This document shows, piece after piece, positions 1 to 8,230 of a stretch of 64,000 bases of DNA. The stretch lies in contig CAZMNY010000048.1 of the NCBI GenBank assembly GCA_964567745.1, positions 1 through 64,000 of the forward strand, written 5' to 3'. The DNA comes from CAZMNY01 sp964567745 (GTDB lineage: Bacteria; Planctomycetota; Planctomycetia; Pirellulales; Pirellulaceae). A program made the position numbers and the translations under genes. The notes under the pieces are model-generated. The model saw nothing but the letters and a program-made list of their open reading frames with translations, ran no database searches and was not told the DNA's origin. Numbering within the stretch: position 1 is the first letter of the stretch; every line of letters starts with the position of its first letter.

Positions 1-60
1 GACTTTTTCGTTGACTTTTTCGTTGACTTTTTCGTTGACTTTTTCGTTGACTTTTTGGTT
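1..60. repeat. 12-bp tandem repeat encoding Lys-Lys-Ser-Thr
   Basis: Five head-to-tail copies of gactttttcgtt (1-12, 13-24, 25-36, 37-48, and 49-60 with one change) run to the window edge. On the minus strand they encode KKST units of the basic tail of the overlapping gene. The array may continue beyond the window. Confidence 0.9.
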
Positions 61-955
61 GTGCTTTTCTTGGCCGTCGTCTTCTTGGCTGTCTTTTTGG
101 CGGCTGGCTTCTTCGTTGTTTTCTTGGCCGCTTTCTTGCTCGCCGCTGCGGCGGGTTTCTTGGCGGCCGGTTTTTTGGGGGCCGCTTTCTTGCTCGCCGC
201 CTTCGTGGCGGGCTCATCTTTTTCGGCCGACTTGGCGGCCGTTTTCTTGGACTTCTTCGCCGGCTCTTCCTTCTTAGCCCGTTTGGGGAATCGCTCTTTG
301 GCGTCCGGAGCAATCTCTAACATGACCGCGCGAACTCGGTTGGAAAACGGCGCGGCGGAGAATTCGACGGCGAGCTGGTGGAACAGGGAGCCGAAGTCGC
401 GCCCCTTCGATTTGGCAATCGCTCGTTCGAGCCCCGGCGCTTTCCGCTTGGCCAAGTCTTTGTCGCTAATCGCGCCGACAATGAACAGCGATTGCATGGC
501 GCCGTTGTTGAGTGGAATCGCATGTCCGCCCAGGCCGTTCTGCGTGAAGTAGGCGAGCACGAAGGGGGTCATGCCGTTGAGTTGCTGGATCTCTTTGGCC
601 GCCTTGCCGAGATTTTGTTTCTTGTAGAATTCGAGGTCAAACGTGTAGTGAGTTTCGAACACATGGTGCAGAACTCGTTTGAGTCGCTTCGCGGCGACCG
701 GCGCATCGGGAAGGACGGCCAAGACCTGAGCCAGTTCGGCGATCGTGGTGACGCGAACTTCATTCCAGTCAAAGTACGACTGCTGCAAACGAGCAAACGC
801 CTCATCGGCCTGCTCGTGCTTCGCCGACTCCAGCACGCAGGCATAGAGTAGGTGCTCCAGCAAGTTGCGATTGCTGGGCAGTGCAACTGGCTTGTAGTGC
901 TTCTTGAGAACTCGGTGCGTCTTGGTAAGGACCGCCGCGCGGTTCGTATTGCTCA
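1..955 (-). CDS. Endonuclease III-like (HhH-GPD fold) protein with histone H1-like tail, 3' end outside window
   Basis: Translated on the minus strand from ATG at 953-955, the frame stays open to position 1, so the C-terminus is missing. Residues about 25-220 read like a diverged endonuclease III: helical N-terminus, a segment NGMTPFVLAYF where Nth has its LPGVGRKTA hairpin, then GGHAIPLNNG where Nth has IAVDTH. The catalytic Lys of the hairpin and the catalytic Asp therefore seem to be absent (Asp aligns with Asn), and no Cys cluster for a 4Fe-4S centre is visible. From about residue 225 the protein turns into a Lys/Ala/Ser/Thr tail (KKPAAKK, KKST repeats) like histone H1 or AlgP tails, which should bind DNA. 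I infer a DNA-binding, probably non-catalytic protein. The fold assignment is by eye and moderate. It lies downstream of rbfA on the same strand. Confidence 0.6.
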
Positions 956-1049
956 TGAGATTCTCGCACTATGGTGTGATTGGGAGGGGCGGGGATGGCT
1001 TCGAGTGGTGCGTTTCTGTTGGCTGTGAGTCACGAGCCAGTCGCCAGGT

Positions 1050-1505
1050 TCAAATCGGCTCGGCGTCGGGCGGACCTTCCGAAGGCGGACCTTCCTGACG
1101 TTCGGCGTCGGGATCAACGGGAGACGCGGCTGCTGACTCATCGGGAGCCGAATTTGCTTCGCGTTCATCCTGAAGTTCGCCCAAGATACGGGAGACTTCC
1201 ATGGAGTGTTTCGCCCCTTTGTCGATGACAAACGTCAACTTGGGTGTGTAACGCGTATCGATACGTTTGGCGACCTTCTGTTGCAAGAAACCGGCCGCGT
1301 TCTGCAGCCCGTGAATGCTGAGTTTCTGCTGAGGTTCGTCGCCCATGACGGAGACATGCACTTTGGCGAGACGCATATCCGCTGAGACTTCAACTCGGGT
1401 GACCGTGACGTTTTGAATTCGAGGATCACGAAGATCGGTCAGGATCGACATGCCGACGACTTCGCGAATGGCCTGGGCTGCTTTAAGGACGCGACGTGAT
1501 GTCAT
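1050..1505 (-). CDS. rbfA: Ribosome-binding factor A
   Basis: RbfA binds the 30S subunit and helps mature the 5' end of 16S rRNA. The frame could begin earlier, but the family N-terminus (MTSRRVLKAAQAIREVV) fits the ATG at 1503-1505. The RbfA core follows: MSILTDLRDPRIQNVTVTRV, then the KH-like segment KVHVSVMGDE and LGELQ near residue 110. The last 35 residues (after REANSAP) are a low-complexity Pro/Glu/Asp tail beyond the usual RbfA length of about 120. It sits 111 bases downstream of infB on the same strand, the common nusA-infB-rbfA arrangement. Assignment is firm; the exact start is likely. Confidence 0.93.
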   Translation of the reverse strand: MTSRRVLKAAQAIREVVGMSILTDLRDPRIQNVTVTRVEVSADMRLAKVHVSVMGDEPQQKLSIHGLQNAAGFLQQKVAKRIDTRYTPKLTFVIDKGAKHSMEVSRILGELQDEREANSAPDESAAASPVDPDAERQEGPPSEGPPDAEPI

Positions 1506-1616
1506 AGCGATGGGCGAGAGAACTAAGCTGAAACAGGATGGGTCGAACGCCCAATCGACCAGTCCAAAAGATTGCTTGTTGAGCAAGAACCGTTTGGCCG
1601 GCGATCACTTGGGCGA

Positions 1617-4445
1617 CTACAACGTGCGGGCGACTTCTTCAATCTTATAGGCTTCCAAGACATCATCTTGTTTGATGTCATTAAACCCGGCCAATTTGAT
1701 TCCGCATTCCATGCCTCGCGGCACCGACTTGATGTCATCTTTTTCGCGGCGAAGCGAGTCGAGCGGATAGTCTCCAATCGACCGCCCGTCCCGATAGACG
1801 CGGATGCGACAACCACGTTCGATGGAGCCTTGGGCGACATAGCAACCCGCCACCGAACCAACTCGGCTGATCGGAAAGACTTGCTTGACCAGCGCTCGAC
1901 CGAGATCGACGACTTTTTCCTCGGGCTTGAGGCGGCCTTCGAGCATCGCTCGAATATCATCGGTAATCTTGTAGATCACGTCGTATCGACGAATCTCGAT
2001 CGCCCGTTCGTCCGCCAATTGACGAGCCGCTTCGTTTGGAATGACGTTGAAGGCGACAATCACGGCCTGTGAAGCATCCGCGAGAGTCACGTCGCCCACG
2101 GTCACTCCGCCCACGCCCGAAAGCAGGACTTTGACTTTGACCTCGGGGTGATCGAGTTTGCCGAGTTCTTTTTGGATCGCCTCGATCGAGCCTCGCACGT
2201 CGGCGCGGACGATCAAGTTGAGCGTTACGACTTCATCCGGCTTGCCGAGTCGCCCCTCTTCAAGCATCTGCATGAAGCTCTCGTAGTCGATCGCGTTGAC
2301 CACGCCGGAGAGATCGTTTGCTCGCGATTCCTGCTCGCGTTTCTCAGCGATCTCACGAGCCTTGACGATATCGTCGACGACATAAAACTTGTCGCCGGCA
2401 CCAGGCGGAGCGTCGAAGCCGGTAATGTTGACGGCGGACGACGGTCCGGCCGCTTTGATTTTCTTCTTGACCTTGAGCGTGTCGTGCATTGCCTTCACGC
2501 GACCATGCGAGTTGCCGCACACCACGATATCGCCAACTTCGAGCGTTCCGTTTTCGACGATCAATTTCGCCAGAACGCCTCGTTTGCCCTCTTGTTGGGC
2601 TTCGAGGCAAACGCCATAGGCGTCGCGAGTTGGATTCGCTGTCAATTCGTGGAGTTCGGCAATGCCCTGAACGGTTTCCAACAGGTCATCGACGCCTTCG
2701 CCGGTAATGGCGCTGGTCCTGACCACTTCGACGTCACCGCCCCACTCGCTGGGCGTCAAATCGTATTCAGTCATTTGCGTCATGACGCGATTAATATCGA
2801 CGCCGGGGAGGTCGACTTTGTTGAGCGCGACCACGATCGGCACTTCGGCCGCTTTGGCGTGGCTAATCGCTTCGGCCGTCTGCGGCATGATGCCGTCGTC
2901 CGCCGCGACCACAAGCACAGCAATGTCCGTGACGTTGGCGCCTCGAGCCCTCATCTCCGTGAAGGCCTCGTGACCCGGTGTATCGACGAAAGCGATTTCG
3001 CGTCCCTCTTTGTCGTGGATCTTGTAAGCGCGAATGTGCTGGGTAATTCCGCCTGCTTCGCCCGAGACGACATCGAGTCCGATAATCGCGTCGAGCAACG
3101 ACGTCTTTCCATGATCGACGTGACCGAGGAACGTGATGATCGGTGGCCGAGCCTCCAAATCATCTTCGTCATCCACAGCATTCTCAACCGCAGTCAGCAA
3201 CTCGTCTTCGAGCGACTCCTGTTGGCGAATATCGATCTCAACGCCCAACTCCAGAATCAGCTCTTCAACCAATTCATCCGGAATACCGGCGTTGATGTTG
3301 AGCCCTTCGACTCCCATTTTCATCAGTGCGCCGAGCACGCGGCCCTGTCCGGCACCGCTGGCCTCGGAAAAGGATCGGACGGTGCAGGGCAGCGTCAGGC
3401 TGACGTTGTCTTTCCTGGGCGCGGCCGTGTTCCTGCCAGTGCGTTTGCGACGTCGACCGCGATAGTAGCGATCGTCTTGACCGAATCTTGTTCTTGCCCG
3501 ATTTCGGCGCGAGGACTGGCGATTGACTCGGGTGTTCGCCATGCCGGCCATGCGATCGCCCGTTTCCGCCTTCTCCGTTTTGCCAACGCGACGGCGTTTA
3601 CCTGCTGCGACGCCCTTACCTTCGCCATCGGGCACAGGAGCGACTGGCTCGCCGCGTCCGCCGGCCTTGCGAGTCTGTTTGGCCTCGACATCCGCCAACT
3701 GCTGTTTGAGCGGCGCTTTGGAATCGCCGGAGGCAATGGCGTCCTTGGGCAGACGAATAACCGGCTTCTGAGCCTTCGGCTCATTGGTCTTTTCGACTTT
3801 GGGCGCGGGCTGTTTGATCTGCGGCATTTTGCCGAGTTTGACGTTGATCACCGGCGCTCGAGGTTTCTTCTGCCTCGGCGCGTCACCGGCTTTTCCGTCG
3901 CCGGCCTTGGTGATCACTTTGATACCGCCCCGTCGACCGGGCACCATATAATCGCCGCGCCGCAGAGGAGCGTCTTTGTCCGCAGCCGGCTCGTTCGCAA
4001 CATCATCGACTTCGTCGGGCGCTGTTTCCGGAGCGCCTGTTTCCATGTCGGCGGCTTCGTCGGCACCATCGTCGACCGGCGTCTCAACGGTTTCGTCCGT
4101 TTCGTCCGCGGCGGCTTCGCTTCCAGCAAGCTCGGCAGAGGCAAGCGGCGGCTTCTCGACGACGATGCGAGGTTTTCGCTTCGGACGTGCGATGTTTTTG
4201 ACGGACGTCTTATCTGTCAGCTTGGTCGAGCGAACAGGAGCATTATCAGCGACGGGAGTCGCTGGTTTTGTTTCCTTCTTCGTCGTCGGGCCGGCCATGT
4301 GCGCACGAAGTTTGGTGACCTCGTCGTCATCGAGGCTGGCAAGCGCAGACCCCTTGCCATGAATGCCCGCCTTTTTACAGACGTCAACCAGTTCTTTACT
4401 ATCGAGATTAAACTCTTTCGCCAGGGCGTAGATCCGAATCGGCAC
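1617..4445 (-). CDS. infB: Translation initiation factor IF-2
   Basis: IF-2 is the GTPase that places initiator tRNA on the ribosome. The gene encodes 942 residues. Residues 1-50 form the IF2 N-terminal module (MPIRIYALAKEFNLDSKELVDVCKKAG). About 320 residues of charged, low-complexity linker follow, then a second IF2_N-like segment. The G domain has the P-loop GHVDHGKT near residues 438-446, DTPGHEAF and NKVD, followed by the C-terminal translation-factor domains. The start is GTG (4443-4445), supported by a strong Shine-Dalgarno sequence AGAAGGAGG about 8 bases upstream. It lies 148 bases downstream of nusA. The long linker is common in this phylum. A 773-residue open frame on the opposite strand is a codon-bias shadow. 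Confidence 0.97.
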   Translation of the reverse strand: MPIRIYALAKEFNLDSKELVDVCKKAGIHGKGSALASLDDDEVTKLRAHMAGPTTKKETKPATPVADNAPVRSTKLTDKTSVKNIARPKRKPRIVVEKPPLASAELAGSEAAADETDETVETPVDDGADEAADMETGAPETAPDEVDDVANEPAADKDAPLRRGDYMVPGRRGGIKVITKAGDGKAGDAPRQKKPRAPVINVKLGKMPQIKQPAPKVEKTNEPKAQKPVIRLPKDAIASGDSKAPLKQQLADVEAKQTRKAGGRGEPVAPVPDGEGKGVAAGKRRRVGKTEKAETGDRMAGMANTRVNRQSSRRNRARTRFGQDDRYYRGRRRKRTGRNTAAPRKDNVSLTLPCTVRSFSEASGAGQGRVLGALMKMGVEGLNINAGIPDELVEELILELGVEIDIRQQESLEDELLTAVENAVDDEDDLEARPPIITFLGHVDHGKTSLLDAIIGLDVVSGEAGGITQHIRAYKIHDKEGREIAFVDTPGHEAFTEMRARGANVTDIAVLVVAADDGIMPQTAEAISHAKAAEVPIVVALNKVDLPGVDINRVMTQMTEYDLTPSEWGGDVEVVRTSAITGEGVDDLLETVQGIAELHELTANPTRDAYGVCLEAQQEGKRGVLAKLIVENGTLEVGDIVVCGNSHGRVKAMHDTLKVKKKIKAAGPSSAVNITGFDAPPGAGDKFYVVDDIVKAREIAEKREQESRANDLSGVVNAIDYESFMQMLEEGRLGKPDEVVTLNLIVRADVRGSIEAIQKELGKLDHPEVKVKVLLSGVGGVTVGDVTLADASQAVIVAFNVIPNEAARQLADERAIEIRRYDVIYKITDDIRAMLEGRLKPEEKVVDLGRALVKQVFPISRVGSVAGCYVAQGSIERGCRIRVYRDGRSIGDYPLDSLRREKDDIKSVPRGMECGIKLAGFNDIKQDDVLEAYKIEEVARTL

Positions 4446-4593
4446 TCCCTAGGCCTCCTTCTGTGTTGAATACGGACCTTGTCGGCCGTACTCGTTCGTT
4501 TCGACTAGTGCATTCGCGGTCTCCTGTCCTGGCTACGAGAGGCCTTCGCGCATCGCGCATCGGCCTCAATGCCAATGTATACCACCGCTACTC

Positions 4594-6205
4594 TCAACTC
4601 GACTCCTGATTCGGCGAATCCGTGTCGGAGGCCGCATCCGATGCCGGCTCGCCCCCACTCTCAGATTCCGCCTCACTCGACTCCGCCACCTCACCTGACT
4701 CAGCCGCTACGGCGGCAACTTCTTCAGCGGATTCCTCAGCTTCGCTTTCCGTAGCTTCGCTTTCCGTAGCTNNNNNNNNNNNNNNNNNNNNNNNNNNNNN
4801 NNNNNNNNNNNNNNNNNNNNNNNNNNNNNNNNNNNNNNNNNNNNNNNNNNNNNNNNNNNNNNNNNNNNNNNTCACTTTCCGTAGCTTCACTTTCCGTAGC
4901 TTCACTTTCCGTAGCTTCACTTTCCGTAGCTTCACTTTCCGCAGCTTCACTTTCCGCAGCTTCACTTTCCGCAGCCGCTTTGGCAGCCTCTTGAGCTCGC
5001 GCCTCCGCTTCCGCCAATTGCTTGGCTTCGCGTTGCCGACGTCGCTCTTCGCTGGCCGCTTTTTCAGCTTCCGCAGCCCGGGTTTCCGCCTGCTCAACGA
5101 TAACGTCAACCTGCTCGGCAGTTAACCCGCCCATTTCCATTAAGTCTTCCGGCTCAATGACTTCCAAGTCGTCGTAGGACAAATAGCCCTGTTCAACGAG
5201 CCGTTGAGCGAGCTCTTCGTCGAGCCCTTCGATTTCGCTAAAACCGGCCACCGCTCGCTCGATCTGCTCGCCAAGCTCCTCGCCGGTCATGATTTCAATG
5301 TCCCAGCCACAGAGCTTGCTGGCCAAGCGAACGTTTTGACCTCGTTTGCCAATCGCCAACGACAGTTGGTCCTCAGGAACGAGCACAATCGCGCGGCCAA
5401 TCATCTCACAAAGCAAAACTTGATCGACTTCGGCAGGCTGCAGGGCGTTGGGGATGAGCAATTCGGGGTCGTCACTGTAGCGGACAATATCGATCCGTTC
5501 GTTGTACAGCTCCTCGACAATGTTTTTGATTCGACTTCCTCGGACGCCGACACATGCCCCGACACAGTCAACTCGCGTGTCGCTGCTGCTCACGGCCACC
5601 TTGCTACGGTTGCCCGGCTCGCGCGAAATCGCGTTGATCTCAATGACTCCGTCGGCAATTTCTGGAATCTCTTGCTCAAACAGCTGCTGCACCAATTGGG
5701 GCCGAGTTCGACTGAGAACGACTTTGATCCGGCTGCCTTGGGCGCGTACTTCAGCCACCACGGCCCGAACTCGCTCATTAGGATGATGCGATTCGCCTGG
5801 AATTTGTTCGCTTCGAGGCAAAATTGCTTCGACATTGTCGACTTGCACCGTCGTCGCTCCGCCATCCGCTCGCTGCACGATGCCGTTGACGAGCAGCCCC
5901 AGCTTTTCGTTGAAATCGTCCATCAACGAATCGCGTTCGGCTTCTCGAATCTTCTGAATGATGACCTGCTTAGCCGTTTGGGCACCGATGCGGCCGATAA
6001 CGTCGTCGACTGAGCTATTGTCAACCGTGGCGGAAATCTCACCGCTTTCGCGGTCAACCGCGACCTCAATTACCGCTTCATCACCATATTGACGGCGCGC
6101 AGCCGATTCGAGGGCGGCTTCAATCGCCTGGAAGACTATCTCCTTGGGGATATTTTTCTCACGATGGAGCGAATCAACAATTCGCAGCATTTCGCTCGGG
6201 TTCAT
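4594..6205 (-). CDS. nusA: Transcription termination/antitermination factor NusA, interrupted by a scaffold gap
   Basis: NusA binds RNA polymerase and controls pausing, termination and antitermination. From ATG 6203-6205 the N-terminal polymerase-binding domain (MNPSEMLRIVDSLHREKNIP) is followed by an S1 domain (about 130-200), two KH domains (about 230-320) and a helix-hairpin-helix-like segment (about 325-375). A coiled Ala/Glu region comes next, then an acidic tail of S-E-A-T/A-E pentapeptides. The tail is cut by 100 N at 4772-4871. The frame before the gap and the frame after it differ by one because the N length is arbitrary. Read in the frame that continues the same pentapeptide, the protein ends at TGA 4594-4596 (SPNQESS). 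Its true length is unknown. rimP, often upstream of nusA, is not here. Confidence 0.93.
4738..4972. repeat. nusA: 15-bp minisatellite in the nusA 3' end
   Basis: Copies of the 15-mer agcttcactttccgt (with agcttcg and ttccgc variants) run head to tail. Two full copies lie left of the gap (4738-4767); one partial and six full copies lie right of it (4872-4972). Each copy encodes one acidic pentapeptide of the NusA tail. The missing bases at 4772-4871 certainly contain more copies. Confidence 0.92.
4772..4871. other. Scaffold gap of 100 N inside the nusA repeat
   Basis: Exactly 100 N, a conventional placeholder for a gap of unknown size, in the middle of the 15-bp repeat. The reading frame is not preserved across it, as expected for an arbitrary length. 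Confidence 0.98.
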
Positions 6206-6678
6206 GCTTTCCGTCGCTTTCTAACGGGCGTCCCGCAATCTTTGCCAAGGCAACTAACTAGTAATCCAACAAGCCAGTATTCCAACAAAAACGCCGCAAG
6301 CTTGCGGCGATGCTCACCCCAAAAAAGGGGAGCAAGTGCCGTTCACTGCGGCCTCCGTCCTGTGTCGTGTTTCAGTTCTGGCACCGACCAAATCACTTGC
6401 CGAGCGTCAGAGCATCGCAGGTTGCCGGTCCGCTGCAAATAGATCTATTTGCCGCTGTATTGCCGTTGGTTGGATTCGGCGAGGCCACCGCCAACTGCGG
6501 GCAAGAACCAGTCCATCACCATCGATGGATTCCATAAAATCAATCGAACACAAAATACCGCTGCCAACCCCCATTGTCAACTGGGAGCGGGCCTCTTCGC
6601 TCGCCCCAAACCGCGATGAGTCACCGATTTGGGACGCGTGCTCGACCAGGCCGTGCGGCGTTCAAGCGGACCGATCGA
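6206..6678. other. Intergenic region upstream of nusA with an 18-bp perfect palindrome
   Basis: No convincing gene is seen in these 473 bases between nusA and the ketosynthase-like gene. At 6292-6309 lies the perfect palindrome CGCCGCAAGCTTGCGGCG. It is followed at about 6310-6335 by a second weaker hairpin (CCCC-AAAAAA-GGGG core). Neither is followed by a T-run on the plus strand. They could be regulatory or repeat-like elements ahead of nusA. The nusA promoter should lie here, but I cannot place it. Confidence 0.55.
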
Positions 6679-7983
6679 TCAACCCTGAAACCGCTTGACG
6701 ACAATGGCGCTGGCCTGTCCTTGTGGCGAGACATTGACGCTCAAACAAGAGTCGCCAGGCGAGTTACCAAGGTCGCGATTCACATTGATCGGGCAAGCCG
6801 GATCGGGCTCGAGCCAAGTAAATACGGGCGCCAGCTGGCCGCAATTCATACCGAGTATGCTTGAAACCAGCTCAACCACACCGCTGCCCGCCCCCATATT
6901 TCCGGTGTAGCTCTTCAAAGCGGTCACGGGAACCGAATTCTCGCCAAACACCTCGGCGATCGCCGCCGCCTCCTCCAAGTCGCCGGTGCTGGTGCCCATT
7001 CCATTGGCGTGCACGTGCCCGATGTCCTCGGCCGCCAGCCCGCTGGTGGAAAGCGAATGGCGCATCGCATTGGCAATCGCCTTGCCACCATGCGGTTTCC
7101 CATCCTTGCCGACGACGGTCGACGAACCGTATCCGACAACCTCGGCGAGAATGTTGGCGCCGCGAGAGACGGCGTAGTCGAGTTCCTCAAGCATCAGACA
7201 GCCCGCGCCCTCACCGACAACGAGCCCAGTTCGGTCTTTGTCGAACGGTCGGCAAGCCAAATTGGCGTCGTTCGATTCCGTCGAAACCTGCTCCTGCATG
7301 ATCACATGCAAAGTCCGCAGCGGATGGACTCGCGTTCCTGTCGCGCCGGCCAGCAGAGCATCCGCCGCACCTCGGGAGATCGTGCAGTACGCTTCGGCCA
7401 GGGCCAGATTCGACGACGCTTCTCGCAGAGTGATCGAGTTGTTCGGCCCGCGAAGGTCATTGTAAATCGCGATATGACTCGCCGGCATGTTGGGCAGGTA
7501 CTTGAGCAACCAAAGCGGATCGACCTTCGGAACCCCTTTCTCCGCCCACTGATCAAAATGAAACTCACCCTCCTCATCGACGCAGTGCTGCACTGCCGAG
7601 GTGAATTCGTCAGGCGCCGTCATGATGTAGTCGGAGCCGAAAATGACGCCGACTCGGTCAGGATCTCGCCCCTCAACCGTCAAGCCCGACTCATGCAAAG
7701 CCAGTTGAGCGGCAGCGACGCCCATGGCGATCTCGCGGCACATGACCTTCATGCCCTTGCGGATATTGCGTTTGAGCAGTTTGTCGAGCGGTCCAAAGTC
7801 ATCGATTTTCGCCGAAAAATCCCACGCCTCACCCCCGAATCGAATCGGGAGGTTTTCGGTCGGCAGCGATTCAAGCGGACGGATACCGCTGCGATTTTCC
7901 GAAATCGCGGACCACAACGTGTCGGGCGAATTGCCCAAAGGGCTTATCAACCCCATTCCAGTTACAACAACTCGGCGTGACAT
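6679..7983 (-). CDS. FabF-like beta-ketoacyl-ACP synthase paralogue lacking the Cys-His-His triad
   Basis: The 434-residue protein is a clear KAS II fold member: RRVVVTGMGLISPLG at the N-terminus, CRPFDKDRTGLVVGEGAG, KSYTGNMGAGSG, and NVSPQGQASAIVVKRF near the end. The three catalytic positions are changed. The nucleophile motif (TACxS) reads TLREASS, with Glu188 in place of Cys. The first His motif (NAHGTST) reads HANGMGT, with Asn327. The second (TGHLLGA) reads TGNMGAG, with Asn362. Condensing activity is therefore not expected. By analogy with chain-length factors and KSQ domains it could be a partner subunit or a decarboxylase-like protein, but no partner KAS or ACP gene is in the window. 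It is encoded on the same strand as nusA but 473 bases upstream of it. Confidence 0.88.
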   Translation of the reverse strand: MSRRVVVTGMGLISPLGNSPDTLWSAISENRSGIRPLESLPTENLPIRFGGEAWDFSAKIDDFGPLDKLLKRNIRKGMKVMCREIAMGVAAAQLALHESGLTVEGRDPDRVGVIFGSDYIMTAPDEFTSAVQHCVDEEGEFHFDQWAEKGVPKVDPLWLLKYLPNMPASHIAIYNDLRGPNNSITLREASSNLALAEAYCTISRGAADALLAGATGTRVHPLRTLHVIMQEQVSTESNDANLACRPFDKDRTGLVVGEGAGCLMLEELDYAVSRGANILAEVVGYGSSTVVGKDGKPHGGKAIANAMRHSLSTSGLAAEDIGHVHANGMGTSTGDLEEAAAIAEVFGENSVPVTALKSYTGNMGAGSGVVELVSSILGMNCGQLAPVFTWLEPDPACPINVNRDLGNSPGDSCLSVNVSPQGQASAIVVKRFQG

Positions 7984-8230
7984 TCGTAGTTCGGCAAATC
8001 AAAGGAAGGCTGAAAAAGGCGAGACGAAAGCAAGCGACTATTCTATTTGGCAACGGCCGTTGTGGCATAGCCCCTTGCTCACAATCGACCCTATCCATCA
8101 CAAAGCCGAAGCAACCCCGACATTATGAGTCCAATTAAGGTTGCAACTTTGCTCGATCCTCGACACAAAACTCGCTATGCTCAGAACACGGAAAAAACGC
8201 CGCTCGGTGCCGGACAGGAGCAATCCACAT

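Noticed and set aside
2148..4469. A 773-residue open frame opposite infB
   Set aside because: It is a codon-bias shadow of infB. The protein has no recognisable domain and lacks a Shine-Dalgarno sequence, while infB on the other strand is unmistakable.
4594..4771. Separate small gene downstream of nusA
   Set aside because: It continues the same acidic pentapeptide repeat after the scaffold gap and ends in a normal stop, so it is the nusA C-terminus.
6206..6678. rimP expected upstream of nusA
   Set aside because: No frame in this interval resembles RimP; the gene must be elsewhere in the genome.
7009..7980. Long plus-strand frame opposite the ketosynthase-like gene
   Set aside because: Fully contained in a clear KAS-fold gene on the minus strand; Arg-rich shadow translation.
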